64,000 nt of DNA from Rubneribacter badeniensis (GCF_002899695.1 NZ_PPEL01000001.1:62001-126000); one strand, 5' to 3'. Positions 43,749 through 52,078 are shown, counted from the first letter of the stretch. The notes: generated by a model from the letters alone, not told the origin. A program made the numbers and translations.

Positions 43749-45035
43749 ATGGCAGAAGAGATCATCATCGTGCAAGGCAACGACACGCTCGCCGGCGAGG
43801 TGGCCGTGTCCGGCGCGAAGAACTCCGCGCTCAAGCTCATCGCCGCGGCGCTGCTCGGCCATGGGGCGACGACGCTTCGCAATGTCCCGCTCATCTCGGA
43901 CATCGACATCATGTCCGAGGTGCTGCGCCGTCTGGGGGCCGTCGTCGAGCGCGACGGGCACAGCCTGCTCGTGGACACGGCCGCCGTGGCCGCATGGGAG
44001 ACTCCTTACGAGCTCGTGTCGAAGATGCGCGCGAGCATCTCGGTGCTCGGGCCGCTCATCGGACGCTTCGGGCGCGCCCGCGTGGCCATGCCGGGCGGCT
44101 GCCAGATCGGCGCGCGCAAGATCGACATGCACCTCGTGGGCCTCGAGGCCATCGGCGTCGAGTTCTCGATGGATCACGGATTCCTCGAGGCCTCCACGCC
44201 GCGGGGTCTGCACGGCGCGCACGTCGTGCTCGACTTCCCCAGCGTGGGCGCCACGGAGAACCTGCTCATGGCGTCCGTCGTGGCCGAGGGCCGCACGGTC
44301 ATCGAGAACGCCGCGCGCGAGCCCGAGATCGTCGACCTCGCGAGCATGCTCTCGTCCATGGGCGCGCGCGTGAGCGGCGCTGGGGCGGCCATCATCGAGG
44401 TGGATGGCGTCTCGCTCGGCGATCTGCATCCCTGCGAGCACACGACGGTGGGCGATCGCATCGAGGCCGGGACGTTTCTGGCGGGCGGCGCGCTGACGGG
44501 AGGGCCTCTCGCCGTGCGGGGGATCGACCCGTCGTATCTGCGCGTCGCGCTCATGAAGCTCTCGTCCATGGGATGCGACGTGGAGACGGGAGAGGACTGG
44601 GTGAGCGTGCGGCGCACCCGTCCGCTTCGCCCCATCGACATCCAGACGCTGCCGCATCCTGGGTTCCCCACCGACCTTCAGGCGCAGTTCATGCTGCTCG
44701 CGGCGCGCGCCGAGGGCATGTCGGTGATCACGGAGAACGTGTTCGAGAACCGCTTCATGTTCGCGAGCGAGCTTGCCCGCATGGGCGCGGACATCGCCAT
44801 CGAGGACCATCACGCCCTCGTGCGCGGCGTGGGCGTGCTGCAGGGCGCCGACGTGTCCTCGACCGACTTGCGCGCGGGCGCGGCCCTCGTGCTCGCGGGC
44901 ATCGCGGCAGAGGGGGAGACGCGCGTGCACAACATCGCGCACATCGACCGGGGCTACGAGGACTACGCGGGCAAGCTGCGCGCCCTCGGAGCGGACGTCG
45001 TGCGCGCCGAGATGGACGCGGCGTCGGGCCGGTAG
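43749..45035 (+). CDS. murA: UDP-N-acetylglucosamine 1-carboxyvinyltransferase
   Basis: First committed step of peptidoglycan synthesis, transferring enolpyruvate from PEP. The 428-residue product has SGAKNSALKLIAAALL with the conserved Lys, KMRASISVLGPLIGRFG, and the active-site cysteine in VAMPGGCQIGARKIDMHL, so fosfomycin sensitivity at this residue would be expected. Later blocks: VGATENLLMASVVAEG and HPGFPTDLQAQFML. It is followed 9 bp later by an LCP-family gene, so both cell-wall functions may be cotranscribed. Confidence 0.96.
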   Translation: MAEEIIIVQGNDTLAGEVAVSGAKNSALKLIAAALLGHGATTLRNVPLISDIDIMSEVLRRLGAVVERDGHSLLVDTAAVAAWETPYELVSKMRASISVLGPLIGRFGRARVAMPGGCQIGARKIDMHLVGLEAIGVEFSMDHGFLEASTPRGLHGAHVVLDFPSVGATENLLMASVVAEGRTVIENAAREPEIVDLASMLSSMGARVSGAGAAIIEVDGVSLGDLHPCEHTTVGDRIEAGTFLAGGALTGGPLAVRGIDPSYLRVALMKLSSMGCDVETGEDWVSVRRTRPLRPIDIQTLPHPGFPTDLQAQFMLLAARAEGMSVITENVFENRFMFASELARMGADIAIEDHHALVRGVGVLQGADVSSTDLRAGAALVLAGIAAEGETRVHNIAHIDRGYEDYAGKLRALGADVVRAEMDAASGR

Positions 45036-45044
45036 GGAAAGCGC

Positions 45045-46535
45045 ATGGCGTTTCGTCGCAAGAAGGGCTTCACGGCGACCCGCTCGAAGCTGACCTCGCG
45101 CCGTCTGCGCACGGCCACGGTGGGAACCCACGTGCCGCGCCGTTCGCGCGCGGACACGAACGCGGCGTCCGTGGGGTTCTCGAACCCGCGCAAGCAGCGG
45201 CGCGCCACCCGGGGCTACGTGGACACCATCCTGCCGTCCACGGCCACGCGGGAGAGCTCGTCGCAGTACGCGCGCCGCGTGAGCCGCCGCGAGTTCGCCG
45301 ACGAAGTGCGCCGGCATGCTCGCACGCGGCGCATCGCGGTGTTCGTCGCGTGCGCGCTCGTCGCGCTCGTCGCAGCCGGCGTTGCGGGTGCGGCTGCGTT
45401 CTTCGGGTCGCTCGACTCAAGGATGGGGCTTGCCGGCTCGGACGCCTCCTCTGCGCTCGCTGCGGAGAAGGAAGGCGAGCCGTTCTACGCGCTCGTCGCG
45501 GCCGATTTGGATGAAGCCGGTTCGGCCGGGGCCGTCGAGGGCCCGGACGCCTTGGCGCTCGTTCGCATCGACGAGGCTGCGCGAGCGGTCTCGGTCGTGT
45601 CGATCCCCGCGAACCTCAGGGTCGTGCTCTCGGACGGGGAGGCGCATCCCGTGCGCGACGCGGCGGCGAGCGGCGATGCGGCGCTCGTGAAGGCGGTGTC
45701 CGATTTCGCCGGCGTCGATATCGCGCACTTCGTGAAGACGGACGCTGCGGGCATCATGCGGCTCGTCGACGCGGCGGGGGGCGTCGAGACGGAGATCTCG
45801 GAGGAGGTGGACGATCCGACTGCGGGCGACGTGTACTTGCCCGCCGGGCGCCAGGTTCTCGGCGGCCGCGAAGCCCTCACGCTTCTGCGCGCGTCGAACT
45901 TCGAGAGCGGTGTCGAGCAGCAGGCGTCTAACCAGCGCGCCGTGCTCGGGGCGCTCTCGCTCAAGTTGCTCGGCGGTGGCACGCTCGATCTCCTCTCGCT
46001 GCTCGACGAGGTGGGCGGGTCCTTCCGCACCGACCTCGGCGCGCAAGGCGCGCTCTCCCTGGCCGGCAAGCTGCGCGGCATGGACGCCTCGGCGGTGAGG
46101 GGCGCGCTCGTTCCCGGCCAGGAGCTCCAAAGCGGCGGGACGAGCCTGTACGCGGCCTCGTCGGACGCGTGGTCGGCCATGATGGAGCGCGTCGAAGCGG
46201 GGGAGGATCCGGCGGTTGCGGACGAGGCGTCGAGCGTCGATCCCGCCAGCTTCACGATCACCGTGCGCAACGGCTCCGCCATCACCGGAGGGGCGGCGCA
46301 GCTTGCGGGAACGCTCGAAGGCCGGGGCTTCAAGGTCGTCGAGACGGGCAACACCGACGTCTACGCCGCCTATGACGAGACGCTCGTCGTCTACAACGAC
46401 GACGCTTACGAGGCGGCGGCCCAGACGGTGGTCGATGCGCTCGGGTTCGGGCGCACGGTGGCGGGCAACGGGTTCTACACGTTCGAAAGCGACGTGCTCG
46501 TGGTGCTCGGGGAGGATTGGAAGCCCACGGCGTAG
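45045..46535 (+). CDS. LytR-CpsA-Psr (LCP) family protein with LytR C-terminal domain
   Basis: 496-residue membrane-anchored protein. A basic cytoplasmic tail of about 95 residues precedes one span (IAVFVACALVALVAAGVAGA). The extracellular LCP domain has DALALVRIDEAARAVSVVSI, IPANLRVVLSDGE, HFVKTDAAGIMRLVDAAGGV and YLPAGRQVLGGREALTLLRA. A LytR C-terminal domain follows (ITVRNGSAITGGAAQLAGTL). LCP enzymes attach glycopolymers to peptidoglycan. The LCP domain is diverged in its usual Arg set (expected R-x-D and later RxR), so activity cannot be taken for granted. ATG 45045 follows murA at 9 bp. Confidence 0.85.
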   Translation: MAFRRKKGFTATRSKLTSRRLRTATVGTHVPRRSRADTNAASVGFSNPRKQRRATRGYVDTILPSTATRESSSQYARRVSRREFADEVRRHARTRRIAVFVACALVALVAAGVAGAAAFFGSLDSRMGLAGSDASSALAAEKEGEPFYALVAADLDEAGSAGAVEGPDALALVRIDEAARAVSVVSIPANLRVVLSDGEAHPVRDAAASGDAALVKAVSDFAGVDIAHFVKTDAAGIMRLVDAAGGVETEISEEVDDPTAGDVYLPAGRQVLGGREALTLLRASNFESGVEQQASNQRAVLGALSLKLLGGGTLDLLSLLDEVGGSFRTDLGAQGALSLAGKLRGMDASAVRGALVPGQELQSGGTSLYAASSDAWSAMMERVEAGEDPAVADEASSVDPASFTITVRNGSAITGGAAQLAGTLEGRGFKVVETGNTDVYAAYDETLVVYNDDAYEAAAQTVVDALGFGRTVAGNGFYTFESDVLVVLGEDWKPTA

Positions 46536-46638
46536 CGCCGCCGCTCGTCCCGCGCGTCCGATGCCCTCCGTACGGCGCGGCAGCCCCTGCGCATTCTCTC
46601 CGCATTTCGCCGACGCTCGCAGCGCAGCGGGCGGTCTG

Positions 46639-46647
46639 TGGTAGAAT
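46639..46647 (+). promoter_or_regulatory. Extended -10 promoter for the NifU-type gene
   Basis: TGG-TAGAAT, 41 bp upstream of the start. No -35 recognised. Confidence 0.5.
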
Positions 46648-46687
46648 CGGCACCCGAGAACAGCCAATTCGGAGAAGGAGCGATTCC

Positions 46688-46921
46688 ATGGTAGAGAGAA
46701 GCGATGTGGCGGCCGTGCTCGACCTCATCCGCCCGAGCCTGCAGGCCGACGGCGGCGACGTGAAGCTCGTCGACGTCGATGAGAACGGCGTGGTGTCCGT
46801 CGAGCTGCAGGGCGCCTGCAAGGGCTGCCCGATGTCCCAGATGACGTTGGCCAACGGCGTCGAGCGCATCCTCAAGGAGCGCGTTCCCGGCGTGACGAAG
46901 GTCGTCCCCGCCGACCTGTAG
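46688..46921 (+). CDS. NifU C-terminal-domain Fe-S scaffold protein (Nfu-like)
   Basis: 77-residue protein made only of the NifU C-terminal domain: VLDLIRPSLQADGGDVKLVD, then the CXXC pair in LQGACKGCPMSQMTLANGVE. Such proteins carry or transfer a [4Fe-4S] cluster. ATG 46688 has GGAGAAGGAG upstream. The following two-CW gene begins 34 bp after the stop and may share the transcript. The number of Fe-S enzymes in the window makes a cluster-delivery role reasonable. Confidence 0.93.
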   Translation: MVERSDVAAVLDLIRPSLQADGGDVKLVDVDENGVVSVELQGACKGCPMSQMTLANGVERILKERVPGVTKVVPADL

Positions 46922-46955
46922 GGCCGTGCGAGACGAGAGAGCGGAGGGGAGGACG

Positions 46956-47249
46956 GTGGCGCGGTGCTGGGAGCTGCGCGGCTGCGACGAGGAGATGAGG
47001 TCGCGCTGCCCGCACAACATCCCCGGCGAGCCGTGCCCCGCCGACTGCCGGTTCGCGGCGTGCGAGCGCGACACCCATGTGGTGTGCCAGGACTTCAACG
47101 TGCTGCTCAACCCCGAGCGCGACTACGACGCCGCCGTCAAGGAGGTGTGCCGCTTCTGCGAGCACTTCCTCGTGCGGGGGCCGAGCGTGGCCGATCGCGA
47201 GGCAGGGGCCGTGGCGCGCCAGGGCAACCCGAACCGGTTTTTGCTGTGA
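46956..47249 (+). CDS. Cysteine-rich two-CW-type protein
   Basis: 97-residue protein with ten cysteines. CWELRGCDEEMRSRCPHN matches the CW motif of two-CW proteins, and CPADCRFAACERDTHVVC and CRFCEHF supply further pairs that could bind zinc or an Fe-S cluster. GTG 46956 is chosen because GGAGGGGAGG lies directly before it; a GTG at 46926 would add ten residues without such a site. It is downstream of the NifU-type gene. Function unknown. A perfect 11-bp hairpin follows the stop. Confidence 0.7.
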   Translation: MARCWELRGCDEEMRSRCPHNIPGEPCPADCRFAACERDTHVVCQDFNVLLNPERDYDAAVKEVCRFCEHFLVRGPSVADREAGAVARQGNPNRFLL

Positions 47250-47252
47250 TCC

Positions 47253-47278
47253 GAGCGGCCGCCTGCGGGCGGCCGCTC
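47253..47278 (+). terminator. Perfect 11-bp GC hairpin after the two-CW gene
   Basis: GAGCGGCCGCC and GGCGGCCGCTC enclose TGCG. There is no U-run; it is one of several U-less hairpins at gene ends in the window. Confidence 0.55.
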
Positions 47279-47351
47279 CGCGTTGCGGGGAACGCGGAGT
47301 GGGGAGGAGGGGGCGACGCCCCGCATTCGCGACTGCTCTTTCCGGCGGTTC

Positions 47352-47360
47352 TGCTACAAT
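47352..47360 (+). promoter_or_regulatory. Extended -10 promoter for the zinc-ribbon gene
   Basis: TGC-TACAAT, 45 bp upstream of the start. Confidence 0.55.
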
Positions 47361-47404
47361 GGGCGACGAAGGAAGCATGCGAGCGAGCGAAGGAGCGTGA
47401 GACG

Positions 47405-47623
47405 ATGAGCCAGGGCGTGTCGTGTCCCGCCTGCGGGAGCGAAAAGCTGGATGTGCGTCGCTACGACGCCATGATGGTGGTTCGCGCCGATCTGGCTTTG
47501 TTCACCCTGCGCTGTCCGCGCTGTGGAGCCGTCGTGTCGAGCATGCAGCGCATCCCCGCCGAGCTGCTCGACGAGGTGCGGTTCGCCGCCATCGAGGTGG
47601 GTGCCGGCATGGGCCGGGAGTGA
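47405..47623 (+). CDS. Small zinc-ribbon protein, function unknown
   Basis: 72-residue protein with two CXXC knuckles (SCPACGSEKL and LRCPRCGAVVSS) about 35 residues apart, a compact zinc ribbon. The remainder (IPAELLDEVRFAAIEVGAGM) is helical. AAGGAG stands before the ATG. The gene has its own extended -10. lgt follows 126 bp later. No function recognised. Confidence 0.75.
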   Translation: MSQGVSCPACGSEKLDVRRYDAMMVVRADLALFTLRCPRCGAVVSSMQRIPAELLDEVRFAAIEVGAGMGRE

Positions 47624-47749
47624 CGCCGCCTCGCCGGCCGTTCTCCGTCCGTCTTGGCCGTGCGTCCGAGGCGGTCATCCGCGCGCTCCTTGTCCGAGCG
47701 TTTGCTTCGGGCCTCGAGCGGCATCTTCTGAAGACGAAGAAGGAATTTC

Positions 47750-48583
47750 ATGCTCAACGACATCTACCAAAGCATCGATCCCGTCCTGTTCTCTCTCGGG
47801 CCTTTCACCGTGCGCTGGTACGGCGTGGCCTACGTGCTGGGATTCGTGTGCGCCGCCCTCGTCGTCTGGCGCGTCGCGCGCCGCTGGCGCGTGCGCGTGG
47901 ATGCGGACTCGCTGCTCACCATCATGTTCTGCGTCATCGTGGGCGTCATCGTGGGCGGGCGTTTGGGCTACGTGCTCTTTTACGGCGACGGGTACTATCT
48001 GGCGCATCCCGAGAAGATTTTCGCGTTCAACGAGGGGGGCATGAGCTTCCACGGCGGCCTTATCGGCGCGCTTCTGTCGGGCCTTGTGGCCGGGAGGCTC
48101 ACCGGCATTCCGTACCTCACGCTGGCCGACCTCGGCTGCATCGGCGCGCCGCTCGGCCTTCTGTTCGGCCGTTGTGCGAACTTCATCAACGGAGAGCTGT
48201 GGGGCGCACCCACCGACGCGCCGTGGGGCGTGGTGTTCGGCGGCGCGGCGGGCACGATGGCGCGGCACCCCTCGCAGCTCTACGAGGCGCTGCTCGAGGG
48301 CGTCGTCATCTTCGCGGCGCTCTACCTGCTGTCGCGGCGTCTGCCGCCGCGGCCCCGCGGCACGTTTCTCGGGCTGTTCTTGGTGATGTACGGCTGCTTC
48401 CGCTTCCTCGTCGAGTTCGTGCGCGAACCCGACGTGCAGCTGGGGTACCTGTGGGGCGGGTGGCTCACGATGGGGCAGCTTCTGTCGGCGCCGCTCGTCG
48501 CGGTGGGGGCGGGCGTGCTCGTTTATGCGCTTGTCGTGAAAAAACCGCAGCAGGGGCTTCCTGAAATGCAATGCAAAGAGTAA
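47750..48583 (+). CDS. lgt: Prolipoprotein diacylglyceryl transferase
   Basis: Integral membrane enzyme that transfers diacylglycerol to the lipobox cysteine of prelipoproteins, 277 residues, seven spans. Signature blocks: FTVRWYGVAYVLGF, GGLIGALLSG after FNEGGMSFHG, and RCANFINGELWGAPTDAPWG, then RHPSQLYEALLEGVV. Lgt is needed for the lipoproteins in this window (flavoprotein, cytochrome fusion and ABC binding protein). Confidence 0.96.
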   Translation: MLNDIYQSIDPVLFSLGPFTVRWYGVAYVLGFVCAALVVWRVARRWRVRVDADSLLTIMFCVIVGVIVGGRLGYVLFYGDGYYLAHPEKIFAFNEGGMSFHGGLIGALLSGLVAGRLTGIPYLTLADLGCIGAPLGLLFGRCANFINGELWGAPTDAPWGVVFGGAAGTMARHPSQLYEALLEGVVIFAALYLLSRRLPPRPRGTFLGLFLVMYGCFRFLVEFVREPDVQLGYLWGGWLTMGQLLSAPLVAVGAGVLVYALVVKKPQQGLPEMQCKE

Positions 48584-48586
48584 CAT
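48558..48586 (+). promoter_or_regulatory. Promoter of the superoxide reductase gene
   Basis: TTCCTG (48558-48563), 17-bp spacer, TAACAT (48581-48586), overlapping the end of lgt. TATAGG directly downstream is an alternative -10. Confidence 0.45.
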
Positions 48587-48623
48587 ATAGGTCGGAAACC
48601 AAACGATAGAAGGGGGACTCACC

Positions 48624-49004
48624 ATGGATCTCAAGTTCTACAAGTGCCTGCACTGCGGAAACGTGGCCGTCAAGCCTTTCGACGCGGGCGTGCCGCTCGT
48701 GTGCTGCGGCGAGCCGATGGCCGAGCTTACGGCCAACACCACCGACGCCGCCGTCGAGAAGCACGTGCCCGTCGTCACTGTTGACGGCGCGAACGTCCAC
48801 GTGGAGGTGGGCAGCACGCTGCACCCCATGACCGACGAGCACCTGATCTCCTTCATCTGCCTCGTCACGAAGAACGGCTACCAGATCCGCGAACTCACGT
48901 CGGCCGATGCGCCGACGGCCGACTTCGCCGTGGCAGAGGGCGACGCGCCCGTCAAGGTGTACGAGTACTGCAACCTCCACGGCCTCTGGGTCGCCGAGGT
49001 GTAA
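48624..49004 (+). CDS. dfx: Desulfoferrodoxin (superoxide reductase)
   Basis: 126-residue two-iron superoxide reductase, which reduces superoxide to peroxide without making oxygen, useful for an anaerobe. The N-terminal desulforedoxin centre has CLHCGNV and LVCCGEPM (four Cys). The catalytic Fe(His4Cys) site is given by EKHVPVV, STLHPMTDEHLISF and the CNLHGLW motif near the C-terminus. Electrons usually come from rubredoxin; a rubredoxin-flavin reductase is encoded at 60132. Monocistronic, with a clear terminator. Confidence 0.95.
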   Translation: MDLKFYKCLHCGNVAVKPFDAGVPLVCCGEPMAELTANTTDAAVEKHVPVVTVDGANVHVEVGSTLHPMTDEHLISFICLVTKNGYQIRELTSADAPTADFAVAEGDAPVKVYEYCNLHGLWVAEV

Positions 49005-49045
49005 CCCTCGCCTTCGAGGTCTGCGCTGCGGTTCGGACCGCCTTG

Positions 49046-49080
49046 AGCGCCCGTCCCGATCATCGGGGCGGGCGCTTTTT
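49046..49080 (+). terminator. Intrinsic terminator of dfx
   Basis: AGCGCCCGTCCCGA and TCGGGGCGGGCGCT pair over 14 bp (one G-U) with a 3-nt loop and are followed by TTTTT. Confidence 0.9.
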
Positions 49081-49217
49081 GCGTGCCGCTGCGAAGGTCG
49101 TGCGACGGGGACCGAGCGCACGATGGAGGTTCGGCTGCGCGACGGGGCCGCGCGCCGGGCGACGGGGCTTGGCCCTTTTGGAGCTTGCGTCGGGCCGCTT
49201 TTCGCGGGAGGGGGCCG

Positions 49218-49226
49218 TGCTACAAT
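49218..49226 (+). promoter_or_regulatory. Extended -10 promoter before the RhaD-like gene
   Basis: TGC-TACAAT, 68 bp upstream of the start. Confidence 0.55.
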
Positions 49227-49293
49227 CGAAGGCGAGGGCGCGCCGGTTGGCCGACGGGGCTTGCGGCGCACGGCTGCGGACGAAAGGACGATC

Positions 49294-50193
49294 ATGGGAT
49301 TTCTCGACAACGCGCAGGAGATGCTCGACAAGGGCGTGTCGGCGGCGAAGGGAGCCGTCTCGGGCGTGGCCGTGGAGCAGCAGGCGTTCGCCAAGGCGTT
49401 CGTGCGCCTGTGCGCCGACGGGTGGGGCCAGGGCTGGCACGAGGGCAACGGCGGCAACCTGTCGTATCGCCTCGCGCCCGAGGACGTGGCCTCGTGCCGT
49501 TCGTTTTTCTACGACAACCCCAGCTCGTGGGTTCCCCTCGGGGTTCAGGCGGACGGTTTGCGCGGCGAGTTCTTGATGGTGACGGCGGCGGGCGCGCATC
49601 TGCGCGCGGTGCCGCTCGACCCCGACGCCGCGGCGGGCATCGTGGAGATCGGCCCCTCGGGCGACGCGTGGCGCATCGTCTGGGGCTTCAAGGGCGGCGC
49701 GGTGCCCACGAGCGAGCTTGCGAGCCATGCGACCGTCCACGCCGTGCGCAAGGAGGTCACCGGCGGGGCCGACCGCGTGCTCTACCATGCGCATCCCGCC
49801 GACGTCGTGGCGCTCACGAGCGTGCTGCCGCCCGATGCGCGCACGTTCACGCGCGCTCTGTGGAAGGTGCTCATGGAGAGCATGGTGGCGTTCCCGCGCG
49901 GCATCGGCGTGGTGCCGTGGACGGTGCCGGGAGGGCCCGCCGTCGCCGCGGCCACGGCCGAGGCGATGCGCTCCTTCGATGCGTGCGTGTGGGCGCACCA
50001 CGGCGCGTTCTGCCCTGGCCCCACCTTCGACGCGGCGTTCGGGCTCATGCACGCCCTCGCGAAGGCCGCGGGCATCTATGCGAGCGTGCGCGCGATGAGC
50101 GGCGGCGAGCCTCCCTTCTCGATCCCCGACGAGGGCTTGCGCGGCATCGCCGAGGCGTACCGCCTTCCCGTGAACGAGGCGTTCCTTTCGTAG
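49294..50193 (+). CDS. Rhamnulose-1-phosphate aldolase-like class II aldolase with extra N-terminal helix
   Basis: 299-residue protein of the class II (zinc) aldolase/adducin fold, closest in pattern to RhaD: GWGQGWHEGNGGNLSYRL, VTAAGAHLRAVPLD, and the metal-binding YHAHPADVVALTSVL and later VWAHHGAFCPGPTFDAAFG. The first 28 residues (MGFLDNAQEMLDKGVSAAKG) form an amphipathic helix absent from standard RhaD. No kinase or isomerase of rhamnose catabolism lies nearby, so the true substrate is uncertain. ATG 49294 has GAAAGGAC upstream and its own extended -10. Confidence 0.85.
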   Translation: MGFLDNAQEMLDKGVSAAKGAVSGVAVEQQAFAKAFVRLCADGWGQGWHEGNGGNLSYRLAPEDVASCRSFFYDNPSSWVPLGVQADGLRGEFLMVTAAGAHLRAVPLDPDAAAGIVEIGPSGDAWRIVWGFKGGAVPTSELASHATVHAVRKEVTGGADRVLYHAHPADVVALTSVLPPDARTFTRALWKVLMESMVAFPRGIGVVPWTVPGGPAVAAATAEAMRSFDACVWAHHGAFCPGPTFDAAFGLMHALAKAAGIYASVRAMSGGEPPFSIPDEGLRGIAEAYRLPVNEAFLS

Positions 50194-50229
50194 CGGGTCG
50201 TTTCCCGTCGCACGAGGGGGAGGGAGGCT

Positions 50230-51183
50230 ATGATCATCAGCGCGAGCAGGCGCACTGACATCCCGGCGTTCTACTCGGAGTGGTTCTTCGAGCGGGTGCG
50301 GGAGGGGTTCGTGGTCACGCGCAACCCCTTCAACGCGGACCAGATGGCGAAGTGGCGGCTCGACCCCGAGGCGGTGGACGCCATCGTGTTCTGGACGAAG
50401 GATCCCGCTCCGATGCTCGGGCGGCTGCGCGAGCTGGACGAGCGCGGGTTCTCCTACTACTTCCAGTTCACCCTCACGCCGTACGGCAGGGACGTGGAGC
50501 CGGGCGTGCGCGGCAAGGGCGAAGTGGCGGACACGTTCAGGCGGCTTGCGGAGGCCGTGGGCCCCGAGCGGGTGATCTGGCGCTACGATCCCATCTTCCT
50601 CGGCGATGCGCACACCGAGGCATGGCATGCGGAGCGGTTCGGCGGCTTAGTGGATGCGCTGCGCGGATGCACGGAGCGCGTGGTCATCAGCTTCTTGGAC
50701 GAGGGTTACCGCACCGTCCGCAGAATGGGGCGGGAGGGGCTGCGCGGCGGCACGGCCGAGGAGCAGGACCGTCTTGCGGGGACGCTGGCCGGCATCGCGC
50801 GGGCGGCGGGCCTTGCGATGGCCGCCTGCGCCGAGGAGGTTGACTTGACGCGCCACGGCATCGAGCGGGGATGCTGCGTCGACGCCGCGCTGATCGAGCG
50901 GATATCCGGCGGCGCGCGGGCGGGGTGCGCCTTGCGGGCCGCGAAGGACAAGAACCAGCGGGATGCGTGCGGGTGCGTCGAGAGCGTGGACATCGGCGCG
51001 TACAACACGTGCGCGCACGGGTGCGCCTACTGCTACGCGAACTTCAACCCGGGCACCATCGCCCGCAACCGCGCGCGGCACGACCCCGCCTCCCCGGTGC
51101 TTCTGGGGGAGTGCGACGCGGCGGCGCTGGAGTTCCGCGCAGGACAACGCAGCCTGTGGGAGGATCAGGGGCGCCTCTTTTAG
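50230..51183 (+). CDS. DUF1848 family protein with C-terminal cysteine cluster
   Basis: 317-residue protein of the DUF1848 family. It begins ISASRRTDIPAFYSEWFFER and contains VVTRNPFNADQ, IVFWTKDPAPML, YYFQFTLTPYG and ERVIWRYDPIFL. The C-terminus carries CGCVESVDIGAYNTCAHGCAYCYANF, whose C-x3-C-x2-C spacing resembles a radical-SAM cluster site, although placed at the C-terminal end. ATG 50230 has AGGGGGAGGGAGG upstream. Function unknown for the family. The preceding aldolase gene ends 36 bp upstream and could be cotranscribed. Confidence 0.85.
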   Translation: MIISASRRTDIPAFYSEWFFERVREGFVVTRNPFNADQMAKWRLDPEAVDAIVFWTKDPAPMLGRLRELDERGFSYYFQFTLTPYGRDVEPGVRGKGEVADTFRRLAEAVGPERVIWRYDPIFLGDAHTEAWHAERFGGLVDALRGCTERVVISFLDEGYRTVRRMGREGLRGGTAEEQDRLAGTLAGIARAAGLAMAACAEEVDLTRHGIERGCCVDAALIERISGGARAGCALRAAKDKNQRDACGCVESVDIGAYNTCAHGCAYCYANFNPGTIARNRARHDPASPVLLGECDAAALEFRAGQRSLWEDQGRLF

Positions 51184-51263
51184 AGGGGCTGCGCGGACGG
51201 CGGCGGCGCTTTCACGGGCGTTGTCCCGCACCGTGCCTCCGGGCCTTCCCTCGAAATGACGGG

Positions 51264-51418
51264 AATGCGCGCTTGGCGAACTGCTTTGCCGCCCGCGTGG
51301 CTTCGGCATCCGCGCAAAGAGGTTTCGCTTGCGGCGTTTTCCCGGGTCGCCGAAACGAGCGATCGCCTCTCCTTCGGTTTCCCTGCGATCGTCGAAACCC
51401 GTTCGCCAAGCGCGCATT
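51264..51418. repeat. Inverted repeat with perfect 18-bp arms in the DUF1848-rpmE gap
   Basis: AATGCGCGCTTGGCGAAC (51264-51281) and its exact complement (51401-51418) enclose about 119 bp without coding sign. Part of the interior (GCGTTTTCCCGGGTCGCCGA and TTTCCCTGCGATCGTCGAAA) resembles the Rep-C ends. No target duplication was found. The rest of the 406-bp gap holds the rpmE promoter and leader. Confidence 0.6.
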
Positions 51419-51522
51419 TTGCGGCGATTGGCGAATCCTTTCGCAATAGCGCGAGGGCGTGCGAGGGATCCTGTGGATTCTTGCGAAATCCCTGAGAACC
51501 CCGTGCATGATCGGGCGGGCTG

Positions 51523-51531
51523 TGCTATAGT
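51523..51531 (+). promoter_or_regulatory. Extended -10 promoter of rpmE
   Basis: TGC-TATAGT. Transcription would start near 51538, giving a leader of about 52 nt. Confidence 0.65.
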
Positions 51532-51547
51532 GCAAAGGCTTGTCTTC

Positions 51548-51568
51548 GCCTTGGTCGGAAACCAAGGC
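51548..51568 (+). promoter_or_regulatory. Leader hairpin of rpmE
   Basis: GCCTTGGT-N5-ACCAAGGC forms a perfect 8-bp stem that ends 4 bases before the AAAGGAG ribosome-binding site. Leader structures upstream of L31 genes, including a Coriobacteria type as I recall, have been described as autoregulatory candidates; this hairpin fits that position. Confidence 0.55.
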
Positions 51569-51589
51569 TCGTAAAGGAGAACCAGGAAC

Positions 51590-52078
51590 ATGAAACAGGG
51601 AATTCATCCGGAGTACATGGAGTGCACGGTCAAGTGCAGCTGCGGGAACACGTTCACGACGCGTTCCACGAAGCCCGAGCTGAAGATCGACATCTGCAAC
51701 GTGTGCCATCCGTTCTACACCGGCCAGCAGCGCTTCGTCGACACCGGCGGGCGCGTCCAACGCTTCGCCGACAAGTTCGGCGCCGCCAAGGAGACGGTGG
51801 CCGAGCGCGAGGCCGCCCGCAAGGCCGCGCGTGCCGCCGCGGTGGCCGAGGCCGAAGCGAAGCGCAAGGCCGAGCGCGAAGCGAAGGCCGCCGAGAAGGC
51901 CAAGCGCGCCGAGGAGTTCGCGAAGAAGGCCGCTGCCGCCGAGGCTAAGAAAGCCGCCGAGGAAGCAGCTGTCGAGGCCGGCACCGAGGCGGAGGTCGCT
52001 GGAGAAGAGGCCGCCGCTGCGGATTCCGTGGTCGTGGAGGCCCAGGAGGCCGCTGCGGAGGCTCCTGCCGCCGAATAG
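51590..52078 (+). CDS. rpmE: 50S ribosomal protein L31 with long charged C-terminal extension
   Basis: The first 70 residues are a zinc-type (C+) bL31: [40 protein letters not shown]. It binds the 50S central protuberance. The remaining 92 residues, nearly all Ala, Glu, Lys and Arg, form a predicted long helix; standard L31 stops at about 70-80. ATG 51590 has AAAGGAGAACC upstream. A leader hairpin and an extended -10 precede it and a terminator follows. Confidence 0.95.
   Translation: MKQGIHPEYMECTVKCSCGNTFTTRSTKPELKIDICNVCHPFYTGQQRFVDTGGRVQRFADKFGAAKETVAEREAARKAARAAAVAEAEAKRKAEREAKAAEKAKRAEEFAKKAAAAEAKKAAEEAAVEAGTEAEVAGEEAAAADSVVVEAQEAAAEAPAAE

Noticed and set aside
42243-45317. A 1024-codon antisense frame over tsf and murA
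   Set aside because: Same cause: mirror frame of two well-identified genes, with no family features.
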